DNA of 64,000 bases from Tannerellaceae bacterium (GTDB lineage: Bacteria; Bacteroidota; Bacteroidia; Bacteroidales; Tannerellaceae): the NCBI GenBank assembly GCA_021203545.1, contig JAJQAZ010000180.1:1-64000 (forward strand), given 5' to 3'. Shown in pieces: positions 36,710-45,952 of the stretch (its first letter is position 1; each line of letters opens with the position of its first letter). Below the pieces are notes generated by a model that ran no database searches, was not told the origin of the DNA, and worked only from the letters and a program-made list of their open reading frames with translations. The position numbers were made by a program, and so were the translations under genes.

Positions 36710-36793
36710 GTATAAAACAATTAAAGGCTGTCTCACGACAACCCCTAACCAAACTTTGTTAACCTTAAATCTAATACTATTATGAAAAAACCA
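36710..36793 (-). ncRNA. Tandem small RNA unit B (FopS-like)
   Basis: The second copy has promoter TTG (36828-36826), a 19-base spacer and TATCTTTG (36806-36799). Its core (36758-36794 on the plus strand) is identical to unit A over 37 bases. Its terminator stem is GGTTGTC / GACAGCC (36743-36737, 36732-36726) with the same GTGA loop and a TTTAATTGTTTT tail. The stem bases differ from unit A at both sides of the helix (covariation) while the loop and core are unchanged, which argues for selection on RNA structure. It starts about 70 bases after the susD terminator. Confidence 0.68.
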
Positions 36794-36798
36794 CGATG

Positions 36799-36828
36799 CA
36801 AAGATAGAGGTTTTTACAAATCTGACAA
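36799..36828 (-). promoter_or_regulatory. Promoter of small RNA unit B
   Basis: TTG-N19-TATCTTTG on the minus strand, a perfect Bacteroides promoter. Confidence 0.7.
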
Positions 36829-36874
36829 GTGTAAAAATGCTAAAGAATGTTGTATACCCTATAACAAATTGTAA

Positions 36875-36913
36875 ATATAAAAGAGAGGCATTCCTCCCGG
36901 AACACTTCTCTCA
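36875..36913 (-). terminator. Terminator of the susCD operon
   Basis: Reading the minus strand, AGAGAAGTGTTCC pairs with GGAATGCCTCTCT around a short loop, followed by TTTATATTT. It begins 17 bases after the susD stop, so the small RNAs beyond it need their own promoters. Confidence 0.7.
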
Positions 36914-36929
36914 AAGTTAAATCTATTGT

Positions 36930-38531
36930 TTATTTGTCGCCATATCCCGGATTTTGCGGGAATTTGGCTCCTGTATTAGGGTCGATAATGGTTTGTGGGA
37001 TAGGCCATAGCTGTTGATAGTCTTTCATATGGTCAGACCTGAAGTTGTATTTCACTGTACGTTCTTTTAATTTTCCAAACCGTAGCAGGGTAAAGCGACG
37101 TAATTCTTCACCAATCAGTTCACGGATACGTTCATCAAGCAGGAAATCTTCTGTTACATCACTTGCTGCAATTGAAGAAGCTCCTGCACGTTCACGTACT
37201 TTGTTGATCGATTTGGCTGCTCCTTCTTTATTGTTTTGCAGCAATTGGGCTTCGGCTTTTAACAGATATGTTTCAGCCAAACGGAATTTTATCCGGTCTT
37301 TGTTTAATCCATTATAACTTAAATCTTCTTTTTTTCCGTAGAAGAATTTTGTAACAGCAGGGAATATTTTTCCGGGTATTTTGAATGTGTCATGTGGTAA
37401 CACCTTTGTACCGTACAATTTATTATCCGGGTCATTATAATACCAGTTTCTTTTTATATTATGTTCGGAGTTGCGGATATCGGTTGGGTCATAAAAATCC
37501 TCCTTTTCGTTCCACCAATCCAGGGGTACAAGTTGTGCCAATCCACGTCCGCCCAGCGTGTCTGCCAATACAAAACCATTTACTTCCCAATATTTAGGTA
37601 CCCATGCCCGGCGTGTCCAGTCTTCGCTGGCTCCCCCACCACCTGTTGTATTGTATTCCAGCGGCATAATCCAGATGGTTTCTTTGTTTCCGTTGGTTCT
37701 TCTGGCGTTGTATTCAATAAACAGGTCGGAGAAAACATCTCCGGGTTCATCTGTGGCAACACCAAAACGGTTTTCCATAAGTTCGAATTCTTTGGATTCG
37801 ATTACCCTTTCGGCTGCTGCTTCTGCTTCTCTGGGCATTCCGGCCATTAAGTAAATTTCAGCCAGCAGGTGTTCTGCGGCCCAGCGGGTTAATCTGCCCG
37901 GAACAACCTGATCGGGTTTTTCAGGTAGTTTGGAGGCTGCAAATTTCAGGTCTTCGATCATATGGCCCAGTACCTCGGCTTTGGGTGTACGTGTAAAGTC
38001 AAGACGGAAATTTTCTTCTACTTTGTCTACATAAGGTACATCGCCATACAGATAACCCAGATACCGGTATGCATAGGCCCGGAAAAACCTGGCTTCGGCC
38101 TGATACTTCTCTTTATCTTCCGGTTTATCCCATTTTACATCCGTTTCGGAGTATTGCAGGATAATGTTAGCAGATGCAATCATACCATAGGAATAGTTCC
38201 AGAAACTATTTACATAATGGTCCGCGGAGGTGTAAACCAGATTCTCATGATTGACGAGTGACCCGTCTTTATGGCCGGCAAATACAATATCGGTAGAGAT
38301 TTGTAGTGTTTCGTAGGGGCATGCCTGTGCATGAGAGGTAAAACTACCTCCCCAGGTGTTGTATTCCGAACGGGCTAAACCATATAATCCGGTTATTCCT
38401 ACTTCGAATCCGTAAGAGGTAGTATAAGTATTTTCCGGTGCTAAATCTTTTTTCAGGTCTTCCGTAAGAAAATCGGAGCAACCTGCCGTTAATAATGAAG
38501 CTGCTAAAACAGCTGTAACTATTTTTTTCAT
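36930..38531 (-). CDS. SusD/RagB-family nutrient-binding outer-membrane lipoprotein
   Basis: SusD-like proteins form a lid on the SusC barrel and bind the glycan or peptide at the cell surface. The 533-aa protein has a lipobox (SLLTAGC, Cys18) and the SusD fold: N-terminal ENTYTTSYGFEVGITGLYGLAR, TPR-like helices (AEARFFRAYAYRYLGYLYGDVP, KAEVLGHMIEDLKFA) and a C-terminal LAETYLLKAEAQLLQNN to FPQNPGYGDK end. It follows susC by 21 bases. No glycoside hydrolase is in the operon, so the substrate is open. Confidence 0.95.
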   Translation of the reverse strand: MKKIVTAVLAASLLTAGCSDFLTEDLKKDLAPENTYTTSYGFEVGITGLYGLARSEYNTWGGSFTSHAQACPYETLQISTDIVFAGHKDGSLVNHENLVYTSADHYVNSFWNYSYGMIASANIILQYSETDVKWDKPEDKEKYQAEARFFRAYAYRYLGYLYGDVPYVDKVEENFRLDFTRTPKAEVLGHMIEDLKFAASKLPEKPDQVVPGRLTRWAAEHLLAEIYLMAGMPREAEAAAERVIESKEFELMENRFGVATDEPGDVFSDLFIEYNARRTNGNKETIWIMPLEYNTTGGGGASEDWTRRAWVPKYWEVNGFVLADTLGGRGLAQLVPLDWWNEKEDFYDPTDIRNSEHNIKRNWYYNDPDNKLYGTKVLPHDTFKIPGKIFPAVTKFFYGKKEDLSYNGLNKDRIKFRLAETYLLKAEAQLLQNNKEGAAKSINKVRERAGASSIAASDVTEDFLLDERIRELIGEELRRFTLLRFGKLKERTVKYNFRSDHMKDYQQLWPIPQTIIDPNTGAKFPQNPGYGDK

Positions 38532-38552
38532 CGTGTTTTCCTTTTATATTAA

Positions 38553-41500
38553 TTAGAAAGTAAGATTTAATCCGAACATATAAGAACGGGTAGAAGGATA
38601 AGTATGAATCATGTTACTGTATTCAACTGCTCCGCTTTCACTTAACATCATATCATTACCGTCAAAATTGAGTGCGTTTTTGATGTTACTGAACGTATAG
38701 AGGTTGTTTACACTTACATTTACATTCAATGCGGAAATACCTATTTTATTGAGTACATTTTTATTGAATGTATATCCCAGTGTGATGTTCTTTATCTGTA
38801 CATAATTCATTTTTTTGTAGAAACTATGTTTCTCGAAAGGAACATATATAGACGATGTCGCATTGTTTGTAGGATTTTCGGGAGTCCAGTATTCCATTCC
38901 ACTGATATAGTTAAAGTCGGGCATCCAACGGTCCAGGTTCTTATCATGTAATTCTTTGGTTTGTCCGAAAACGCCATTTAGAAGCAATGATAAATTGATG
39001 TTTTTATAACGGAACTGGTTACCCATAGACATCAGGAAACCGGGCATTTTGGAACCGATAATTACTCTGTCTTCGGAATCTATTTTCCCATTTTTGTCTG
39101 TATCTCTTAGTTTTGCCGAGCCGGGAACGGCTCCTTTCTGCACTTTGGCTGCTTCTGCTGCTTCATGTTGCTGCCAGGTACCAATTACTTCGTAATCATA
39201 GAATACCCGTAACGGTTTTCCGATAAACCATTTATTAGAAATATCATCTTCGCCGTCTCCGCGTAGTTCGATGATCTTATCACGGTTTAATGAGAAGTTT
39301 ACATTCGAACTCCATATGAAATCTTTTGTATCTACATTGATTGAGTTGATCATAAATTCAACTCCTATATTTCTTGTTTCCCCGATGTTATCCATGATAG
39401 AGCGATATCCGTTCATTACAGGAACTGTACGGCTCATTAGCAGATCAGTGGTGTTGGAAACATAGAAATCGAAATTTCCGGACAAACGGCCCTGAAAAAG
39501 ACTAATATCCACACCGGCATTAATAGTACGTGTGGTTTCCCATTTCAGGTTTGGATTGCCCACCGCATTGCTGTGTAAGTAAGAACCATTAACAATGGTA
39601 CCATCCCCCCAAATGTATTTAGCCAGAGAAAGTCTGTTGAGTGTCTGGTAAGGTTTGATCGCCTGGTTACCGTTAGAACCCCATGAGGCACGAACTTTTA
39701 GCATATCCACCCACCCGGCTGTAAAGAAATCTTCCGAAGAAAGGTTCCATGCGGCTGCGATAGAGGGGAAGAATGCATATTTGTTGTTGGCACCAAATGC
39801 AGAGTAGCCGTCCGAACGGGCAGTAAATGTAAACATGTATTTGTTGGCATAGGAATAATTTATCCTTCCCATGTATGACATCATGGATGTTTCGTCGAGT
39901 TCGGATTTTACTTCAATATTCTTTTCAGCTCCTTTCATATTGTGATAGCCGGAGTCGTCGTTTACAAAACTTTCTCCTTGTTGTTCCGCATACTTTCTAT
40001 TGGTTTCCTGAATACTGTAAAGTGCGGTTACATCCAGTTTATGCGCACCAAACGTTTGGTTATATTTCAGGATATTTTCCCAGGTATAATCATAATAATG
40101 AGTGTTTTTAATAATTGCCTGTCCGTCTTTGGGCCTGCCAACCAGTGTGTTTCTGCCATAATAAATACCATAGTTGGTGTTATTATAGTTATATCCCAGA
40201 TTAGTTCTGAATGTCAATCCGTCTACCGGTAGTTTAATATCAGCAAAAGTAGAAATGAATACCGTACGGGTAGTCCTGTCGTTGTCTGCATTCAGATTGG
40301 CCAAAGGATGCGAGAACAGGGTAAGACTCATCGGATAATCTTCGTAGTTTCCGTCATCATTGATATGGATTCCATAAGGACTCATTTTCAAACCGGCTTC
40401 GATTTTTGTTAATATACCTCCGGTTTCGCTGGTACCTCTGGTATCGCGTTGAGTAGCCTGTGTACCTACTCCGACAGTAAGCCAGGAGTTAAATGTCTGA
40501 GTCAGGTTGACTGTTACATTGGTGCGGGATGAACCTGTTCCTTCTACAATACCGTCCTGGTTCATATGCGAAACAGAGGCCATATAAGTAGTAAAGTCTG
40601 TTCCGCCTGATACACTTACCTGGTGGCTGTGAATGAGTGCTTTTCCGAACATAACATCCTGCCAGTCTGTTTCATTTCCAAGTTTAAAATTTTCCCGTTC
40701 ATTTGGATTCAGAATCGATTCGACCGAAACGTCTTCGATTTTTTCAACTCCCTGTTTCAGGCGGTAATGATTTCGTCTGTATTGATTGTATTCCGCTCCG
40801 TTCATCATATTTAGCCGGCGTTCCGGTTCCTGCATACCGATTTGTCCTTTGTAGCTAACAGTAGGTGCGCCTTTTTCCCCTTTTTTAGTTTGGATAAGGA
40901 TTACCCCGTTTGACCCACGTGACCCATAAATAGCAGCGGCTGACGCATCTTTCAATACGCTCAGGCTTTCAATTACATCCGGGTCAATATCATTCAATGA
41001 ACCATTATAAGGAATTCCGTCCAGAACCACTAACGGTGAATTGTCTGCAGTAAGCGAATTTTCACCCCGTACACGTATCATCTGGTCGGCTCCCGGTTGT
41101 GCTTTTCCGGAGTTGATAGAAAGCCCCGATACCTGTCCGGCCAGTTTATCCATCAGGTTGTTGGTCGATACCATTTGTAGTTTGGATGCATCGACTGATA
41201 CGATACCTCCGGTTAAGTCGCTTTTGCGCTGTGAACCGTAACCTACTACCACTACCTCGTCGAGTGCTTCGGAAGATTCAGCCATTTGAATGTTGATAAT
41301 GGATTGACTACCCACCGTCACTTCCTGCGAATCGTATCCGATGTAAGAGAATACCAGGGTGCTTCCAACTATTACATCCAGTGAGTAATTTCCGTCGATG
41401 TCAGTAATATCGCCGGTGTTCTGTCCTTTAATCAGGATACTAACCCCGATAAGAGGTATACCATAACTGTCTGTTACCTGTCCCGAAACTTTGGTGACTT

Positions 41501-41891
41501 TTTCCTGCGAAGAAACAGGTGCGGGTTCATTTTTCCTGTAAAGGATCACCTGTCTGTCTACAATCCGGTATCCGGCATTTGTGCCGGCTACGAGATGATC
41601 CATGATCTCATGGATTGTACCGTTTTCAATTTTTTGTGTAACCTGTCTGTTCAGTTCAAGGGCGTTGTTGCTATAAAAAAAGATGAACTCGCTGACAGAT
41701 TCAATTTCCTGGAATACTTCCTGTAAGGACTTATTCCCCGTTGATAGGCGAATCTCTGCCGTCTGTGCATACGTACCGGTGGCGGCCCGGCCATATATAC
41801 CTAAAATAAATAGAAACACGGATAGTTTCATGATACGGATAATTTTACACAATCCTCCGGGAGGATTGAAGTTGATTGTGATTAATTTCAT
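38553..41891 (-). CDS. SusC/RagA-family TonB-dependent transporter with STN domain
   Basis: This 1112-aa outer-membrane transporter imports nutrients with energy from TonB. After the signal peptide it has an STN domain (about residues 50-115; KSLQEVFQEIESVSEFIFFYS in part), which talks to an anti-sigma factor. A carboxypeptidase-like beta domain follows (GQVTDSYGIPLIGVSILIKG, about 140-215), then the TonB box and plug (LDEVVVVGYGSQRKSDLTGG). The 22-strand barrel ends in FGLNLTF. The STN domain fits the neighbouring FecR and ECF sigma genes, so the locus is probably self-activated by its ligand. It is co-transcribed with the susD-like gene. Confidence 0.96.
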   Translation of the reverse strand: MKLITINFNPPGGLCKIIRIMKLSVFLFILGIYGRAATGTYAQTAEIRLSTGNKSLQEVFQEIESVSEFIFFYSNNALELNRQVTQKIENGTIHEIMDHLVAGTNAGYRIVDRQVILYRKNEPAPVSSQEKVTKVSGQVTDSYGIPLIGVSILIKGQNTGDITDIDGNYSLDVIVGSTLVFSYIGYDSQEVTVGSQSIINIQMAESSEALDEVVVVGYGSQRKSDLTGGIVSVDASKLQMVSTNNLMDKLAGQVSGLSINSGKAQPGADQMIRVRGENSLTADNSPLVVLDGIPYNGSLNDIDPDVIESLSVLKDASAAAIYGSRGSNGVILIQTKKGEKGAPTVSYKGQIGMQEPERRLNMMNGAEYNQYRRNHYRLKQGVEKIEDVSVESILNPNERENFKLGNETDWQDVMFGKALIHSHQVSVSGGTDFTTYMASVSHMNQDGIVEGTGSSRTNVTVNLTQTFNSWLTVGVGTQATQRDTRGTSETGGILTKIEAGLKMSPYGIHINDDGNYEDYPMSLTLFSHPLANLNADNDRTTRTVFISTFADIKLPVDGLTFRTNLGYNYNNTNYGIYYGRNTLVGRPKDGQAIIKNTHYYDYTWENILKYNQTFGAHKLDVTALYSIQETNRKYAEQQGESFVNDDSGYHNMKGAEKNIEVKSELDETSMMSYMGRINYSYANKYMFTFTARSDGYSAFGANNKYAFFPSIAAAWNLSSEDFFTAGWVDMLKVRASWGSNGNQAIKPYQTLNRLSLAKYIWGDGTIVNGSYLHSNAVGNPNLKWETTRTINAGVDISLFQGRLSGNFDFYVSNTTDLLMSRTVPVMNGYRSIMDNIGETRNIGVEFMINSINVDTKDFIWSSNVNFSLNRDKIIELRGDGEDDISNKWFIGKPLRVFYDYEVIGTWQQHEAAEAAKVQKGAVPGSAKLRDTDKNGKIDSEDRVIIGSKMPGFLMSMGNQFRYKNINLSLLLNGVFGQTKELHDKNLDRWMPDFNYISGMEYWTPENPTNNATSSIYVPFEKHSFYKKMNYVQIKNITLGYTFNKNVLNKIGISALNVNVSVNNLYTFSNIKNALNFDGNDMMLSESGAVEYSNMIHTYPSTRSYMFGLNLTF

Positions 41892-41947
41892 GCCGTTGAG
41901 TGTTTTTTGATTTTAAATTTATAAGGAAGATTTTTTGTCGGATTCTG

Positions 41948-41982
41948 CCGGAAACCATAAGGAATGCTTTCCGGATTTTTTT
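41948..41982. other. Hairpin between fecR and susC
   Basis: CCGGAAA..CAT / ATG..TTTCCGG forms a 10-bp stem with one mismatch, and on the plus strand it is followed by ATTTTTTT. Read that way it looks like a terminator for antisense transcription; read on the minus strand it is a structured element in the susC leader. Which strand matters is not clear. Confidence 0.4.
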
Positions 41983-42016
41983 GTGTTATGTTTTCATGGG
42001 CGTTTTATTTAGAGGG

Positions 42017-43198
42017 TTAGACAATGATTTTTAACTGATTCTCGTTGATTATATATTTGATTGGCGTTGTAACAGAGATTATCTCAAGCAGATCTTTTAT
42101 GTTTTCTTTTAAATCCAGTTTTCCGCTAACCTGTATCTGTTGGGTTTGTACGGTATCGTATTCGATCTGTACATTGTAATAGCGTTCAATTTTTTGTATA
42201 AGAGTAGTTAATGATTCATCTTTCAGGTATAGATAACCGTTTTTCCAACTTATGAATTCATTTACATCAACCTGTTGCAAACTAATATCATTTGTGTTTT
42301 TGTCTAATACGTATCGTTGATGAGGAGCGATTGTTCTGACCTCTTTTGTACCGGTTGATTGTATGTTTACTTTTCCCGTAGCCAAAACGACGGATTGCTC
42401 CCTGTCGTTCTTATAGGCACTTACATTGAAAGAGGTACCCAGTACGGATATTTCCAGTAAATCTGTTTTGATAATAAAAGGTGCTTCTTTGTTTTGTGCA
42501 ACCTCCAGGAAAATTTCTCCTTCCACATATATTTCCCGTTTGTTAGCTGCAAAGTGAGCCGGGTATACAAGGCGGGTACCGGAATTTACCCAAACACGGG
42601 TACCGTCGTTCATGGTTATCCGGGTACTTTTTCCGTAGGGTACATGCAGTTGTAACCATTGCGGAGCGGTATTATCTATTGTTTTTTCCACTTCATGGCC
42701 GTTTACCCTGAACTCTCCCGTTTCGTCATGCACTAACTCTACATTGTCGTTGTTGAGTTCCAGTAATTCATTATCCGGTAATATAAGGGTGATGTTGCCG
42801 GAAGCAGGATTACTCTCAGGCAGAGTTTGCATAATAGAAAGAAAATCGGTTTCCTCTGTCTGGTTCTTGAACTGGCGGCTGTAATAGATATAGGTAAGGG
42901 GAAGTAATAACAGGATGATAAGGGCTGCATACTTGACCGGCAGCCGGAAACTGAAGGCTCTCTTTTGTGCGACAGGTTTACACTGTGCCTGTATCTGCTC
43001 CCACATTTTACTTTGGGTTTCAGGGGGTAACTCTTCTTCACGGATGAGTAACCGGCTGAAGATTTGAAGTAACGGATAGCGTGATAAATCTTCTTTTTCT
43101 TTGGAAGAGGATTTGAGCCACTCAACGAAATCGTTATCGCCGGGCCGTGTATGAGGTGTTCTTTGGTTGAAAGTATGTTTGTGTTTTTGATCTGTCAT
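42017..43198 (-). CDS. FecR-family anti-sigma factor
   Basis: This 393-aa inner-membrane protein would hold the neighbouring ECF sigma factor until the SusC STN domain signals. It has a cytoplasmic N-terminal region (about residues 1-85), one membrane helix (KYAALIILLLLPLTYIYYS, about 90-108) and a periplasmic FecR domain (VPYGKSTRITMNDGTRVWVNSGT, then YVEGEIFLEVAQNKEAPFIIKT in part). A C-terminal DUF4974 part (LTTLIQKIERYYNVQIEYD) completes the usual Bacteroidetes form. It lies between sigma factor and susC in the same direction. Confidence 0.95.
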   Translation of the reverse strand: MTDQKHKHTFNQRTPHTRPGDNDFVEWLKSSSKEKEDLSRYPLLQIFSRLLIREEELPPETQSKMWEQIQAQCKPVAQKRAFSFRLPVKYAALIILLLLPLTYIYYSRQFKNQTEETDFLSIMQTLPESNPASGNITLILPDNELLELNNDNVELVHDETGEFRVNGHEVEKTIDNTAPQWLQLHVPYGKSTRITMNDGTRVWVNSGTRLVYPAHFAANKREIYVEGEIFLEVAQNKEAPFIIKTDLLEISVLGTSFNVSAYKNDREQSVVLATGKVNIQSTGTKEVRTIAPHQRYVLDKNTNDISLQQVDVNEFISWKNGYLYLKDESLTTLIQKIERYYNVQIEYDTVQTQQIQVSGKLDLKENIKDLLEIISVTTPIKYIINENQLKIIV

Positions 43199-43303
43199 GG
43201 GTTTAATTTTATAGAAGACGAATGGAACTCTCTATTTGTACTCACATGTAGTAAAAAAAAGAAAAAATATTTTATACCAGCATTGAAAGGAACAGTGAGG
43301 GAT

Positions 43304-43852
43304 TTATTTCAGAACGTATTTTTCCATCGCCCGGTGAATCAGGTTGCGGGTAGATTGGTAATTGATGTTTAACAGGGCTGCAATTTCTTCGTACGACATT
43401 TCTGCGCTGTACCGCAGGTATACTGCTTCTTTCTGGCGTTCGGACAGTAGGCTCAATACGTGGTCAAACTGTTCTTTTATGCTTTCGGAATCTTCTTCCC
43501 CGCCGGTGTCGTTGTATTCGAAATGAACATGAAAAGGGATTTCCTCAGAGGAAAGATAAGTTATTTTCTCCCGTTGCCTTAGTGCATCAATGAGGATATT
43601 TTTCAGTGTTTGGAAAAGATAGAAAAGCGGATTTATTACCTCCGGTAGTTTGGAGCGGTTTTGGTGTAAGCGGATGAATAGTTCCTGAATGGAATCTTTT
43701 ACTAACTCTTCATCCTGTACAAATTTGATTCCGTAGCGGTAGAGGCGTTCAGAGAAATCCCGGAACAGTTTGGCAAATGCCTGCTGATCTCCTTCCCTGA
43801 ATTGAGTCCAGAGAATATTTTCATCGGCGTATTTGGACTGTTCTGGTTTCAT
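43304..43852 (-). CDS. ECF sigma factor of FecI type
   Basis: This 182-aa sigma-70-like factor has region 2 (AFAKLFRDFSERLYRYGIKF, DSIQELFIRLHQN, about residues 25-95) and region 4 (LSLLSERQKEAVYLRYSAEMSYEEIAALLNI in part, about 130-175), with no region 3. It should direct RNA polymerase to the susCD promoter. The protein ends abruptly at HRAMEKYVLK. One more T in the T5 run at 43319-43323 would change the end to EKIRSEINPSLFLSML and a stop at 43272, which looks more like the family's usual hydrophobic tail, so a small indel is possible here too. Confidence 0.92.
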   Translation of the reverse strand: MKPEQSKYADENILWTQFREGDQQAFAKLFRDFSERLYRYGIKFVQDEELVKDSIQELFIRLHQNRSKLPEVINPLFYLFQTLKNILIDALRQREKITYLSSEEIPFHVHFEYNDTGGEEDSESIKEQFDHVLSLLSERQKEAVYLRYSAEMSYEEIAALLNINYQSTRNLIHRAMEKYVLK

Positions 43853-43911
43853 TTTGACGTTAAGTTTATAAAAATAAAGAAATAGATCTGAAATCGTTCC
43901 AGGGTTTAACC

Positions 43912-43990
43912 GGGGATCGCACCGGAACTGATATTTTCTTTTTGAAAGTGAAACCGGCAGTTCTTATGCGATCCCCGCTTTCGCGGGGAA
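43912..43990. repeat. GGGGATCGCA inverted repeat
   Basis: GGGGATCGCACCGGAACTG (43913-43931) is mirrored by CAGTTCTTATGCGATCCCC, followed by a second hairpin CCCCGCTTTCGCGGGG (43974-43989). It lies between the sigma gene and the phosphohexomutase gene and shares its GGGATCGCA core with the MITE-like element at 2889-3057. Confidence 0.6.
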
Positions 43991-44011
43991 CGATTTGTTC
44001 TATTATCCGGA

Positions 44012-45760
44012 TCAGATGCCCAGAGAAACTTTGATCTGATTGATCTTTTCTTCGGCAGCCTCACCGGCAGCCGGTAGTTCTTCCAGACTGTTTACTTTCG
44101 AGTGAACTTCGCAATAGAATTTAATTTTTGGCTCGGTTCCCGAAGGACGGATAGACACCTTTGTGCCGTCTTCCGTAAAGTACTGAAGAACATTGGATGT
44201 AGTAGGCATATCCAGTGTTACTGTTTCATTGTCGGCATAGCTGATACCTTTCAGGGATGCATAGTCGTAAAAGAAGGTTACTTTCGAACCGGCAATCTCT
44301 GTCAACGGATTTTCGCGATAGTTTTTCATCATCGCTTCAATCTCTTCGGCTCCGCTTTTTCCTTTTTTCACTACGGAAATACCTTTTTCTTTAGAGAATC
44401 CGTATTCTACATAGATTTGTTGCAGCAACTGGTACATGGTCAGATTCTGATCTTTTGCCCAGGCAGCAATCTCTGCCAGGATCGCACAGGCTGATACGGC
44501 ATCTTTGTCGCGAACGAAATCTTCGCACAGGAAACCGTAGCTTTCTTCGCCACCACCGATAAAGGCTTTTTTACCTTCATTCTTTTTCATGATGTCGGCA
44601 ATCCATTTGAAACCGGTATATACATCGTAAATCTCAACACCGTTCTTTTCTGCAATCGTTTTGATCAGTTCGGTAGTTACGATTGTTTTAACAACATATT
44701 CTTTTCCCTGTATTTTGCCTAACTCTTTCCAGCGGGTGATCAGGTAGTAAACAAACAACAGGGCTGTCTGGTTACCATTGAGCAGTACCCATTCGCCTTC
44801 GTTATTTTTAACAGCGGCCCCCACACGGTCGGCATCCGGGTCGGAAGCCAATACCAGTTCGGCATCTGTTTCTTTTACTTTTTCAACAGCCATAGCCAGC
44901 GCAGCCGGCTCTTCCGGGTTGGGAGAAATTACTGTCGGGAAATCGCCGCTTACCACATCCTGTTCCGGCACATGGATAATGTTTGTAAATCCGAAAGCTT
45001 TTAATGTTTCCGGCACAATTACTACACCTGTACCATGGATCGGAGTGTAAACGATCTTCATGTCTTTATGACGTTCGATTGAATCTTTGGAAAGGGAAAT
45101 CGTGGTCAGGTCAGCAATATATTGTTCGTCCACTTCTTTACCGATAATTTCGATCAGGTCTTTGTTGGCTTTGAAATTGATATCAGCCGCATTCCGTATT
45201 TTGTTTACTTCGGCAATCGTGTTGCGGTCGTGTGGAGCAATCATCTGCGCACCGTCGTCCCAATAGGCTTTGTATCCGTTGTATTCTTTCGGATTGTGCG
45301 AAGCTGTCAGGATAATACCACTCTGGCAACCCATTTTACGGATTGTGTATGACATTTCCGGAGTGGGGCGCAGGCTTTCAAACATATATACTTTGATGCC
45401 GTTGGCAGAGAAAATATCTGCTGAAATATCTGCAAATTTCCGGCTGTTGTTTCTACAGTCGTAACCGATCACTACTTTGATCTGTTCCAGATCGGCAAAC
45501 TCTTTTTTCAGGTAGTTGGATAATCCCTGTGTAGCAGCTCCTACCGTGTAGATGTTCATACGGTTTGTTCCTACTCCCATGATACCCCGTAAACCTCCGG
45601 TTCCGAACTCAAGGTCTTTGTAAAAGGCTTCGATCAGATCAGTTGGGTCTTCGTTGTCAAGTAATGCCTGTACTTCTTTCCGGGTTTCTTCGTCATAACT
45701 ATCAGAAAGCCAGATTTGAGCTTTACTTTTTACTAATTCCAATAATTCGTTATTCTCCAT
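44012..45760 (-). CDS. Phosphoglucomutase/phosphomannomutase (phospho-sugar mutase)
   Basis: This 582-aa enzyme moves phosphate between C1 and C6 of hexoses, feeding glycogen, nucleotide-sugar and envelope synthesis. The phosphoserine loop TASHNP is at about 152-157 (Ser154), the metal-binding loop DPDADR near 310, the sugar-binding GGGEESYG near 400, and the phosphate-binding RPSGTEPKIKFY close to the end. It is a single-gene unit with a clear promoter (TTG-N20-TACATTTG at 45820-45850). Glucose or mannose preference cannot be told from sequence alone. Confidence 0.95.
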   Translation of the reverse strand: MENNELLELVKSKAQIWLSDSYDEETRKEVQALLDNEDPTDLIEAFYKDLEFGTGGLRGIMGVGTNRMNIYTVGAATQGLSNYLKKEFADLEQIKVVIGYDCRNNSRKFADISADIFSANGIKVYMFESLRPTPEMSYTIRKMGCQSGIILTASHNPKEYNGYKAYWDDGAQMIAPHDRNTIAEVNKIRNAADINFKANKDLIEIIGKEVDEQYIADLTTISLSKDSIERHKDMKIVYTPIHGTGVVIVPETLKAFGFTNIIHVPEQDVVSGDFPTVISPNPEEPAALAMAVEKVKETDAELVLASDPDADRVGAAVKNNEGEWVLLNGNQTALLFVYYLITRWKELGKIQGKEYVVKTIVTTELIKTIAEKNGVEIYDVYTGFKWIADIMKKNEGKKAFIGGGEESYGFLCEDFVRDKDAVSACAILAEIAAWAKDQNLTMYQLLQQIYVEYGFSKEKGISVVKKGKSGAEEIEAMMKNYRENPLTEIAGSKVTFFYDYASLKGISYADNETVTLDMPTTSNVLQYFTEDGTKVSIRPSGTEPKIKFYCEVHSKVNSLEELPAAGEAAEEKINQIKVSLGI

Positions 45761-45819
45761 TTGCGTTTTATTAATTCGTTATTGAAAATCTTTCTTATTT
45801 ATATAACCTGTTAAGTAAA

Positions 45820-45850
45820 CAAATGTATGCGATTTTATCTTTTTAAACAA
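45820..45850 (-). promoter_or_regulatory. Promoter of the phosphohexomutase gene
   Basis: TTG (45850-45848) and TACATTTG (45827-45820) are 20 bases apart on the minus strand, a full consensus match about 60 bases before the ATG. Confidence 0.65.
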
Positions 45851-45893
45851 TAATTACTCTTTATATTTTTTATGTTCTTTAATTAGTGCACCA

Positions 45894-45931
45894 TAAAAAA
45901 AGGCTGTTTCATAGTATTGAAACAGCCTTTT
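45894..45931 (-). terminator. Terminator of the OmpH-like gene
   Basis: A perfect 14-bp stem AAAAGGCTGTTTCA / TGAAACAGCCTTTT around a six-base loop is followed on the minus strand by further T residues. It lies 21 bases past the stop at 45953. Confidence 0.88.
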
Positions 45932-45952
45932 CTATAGGGTTTTGTCTCCGGA

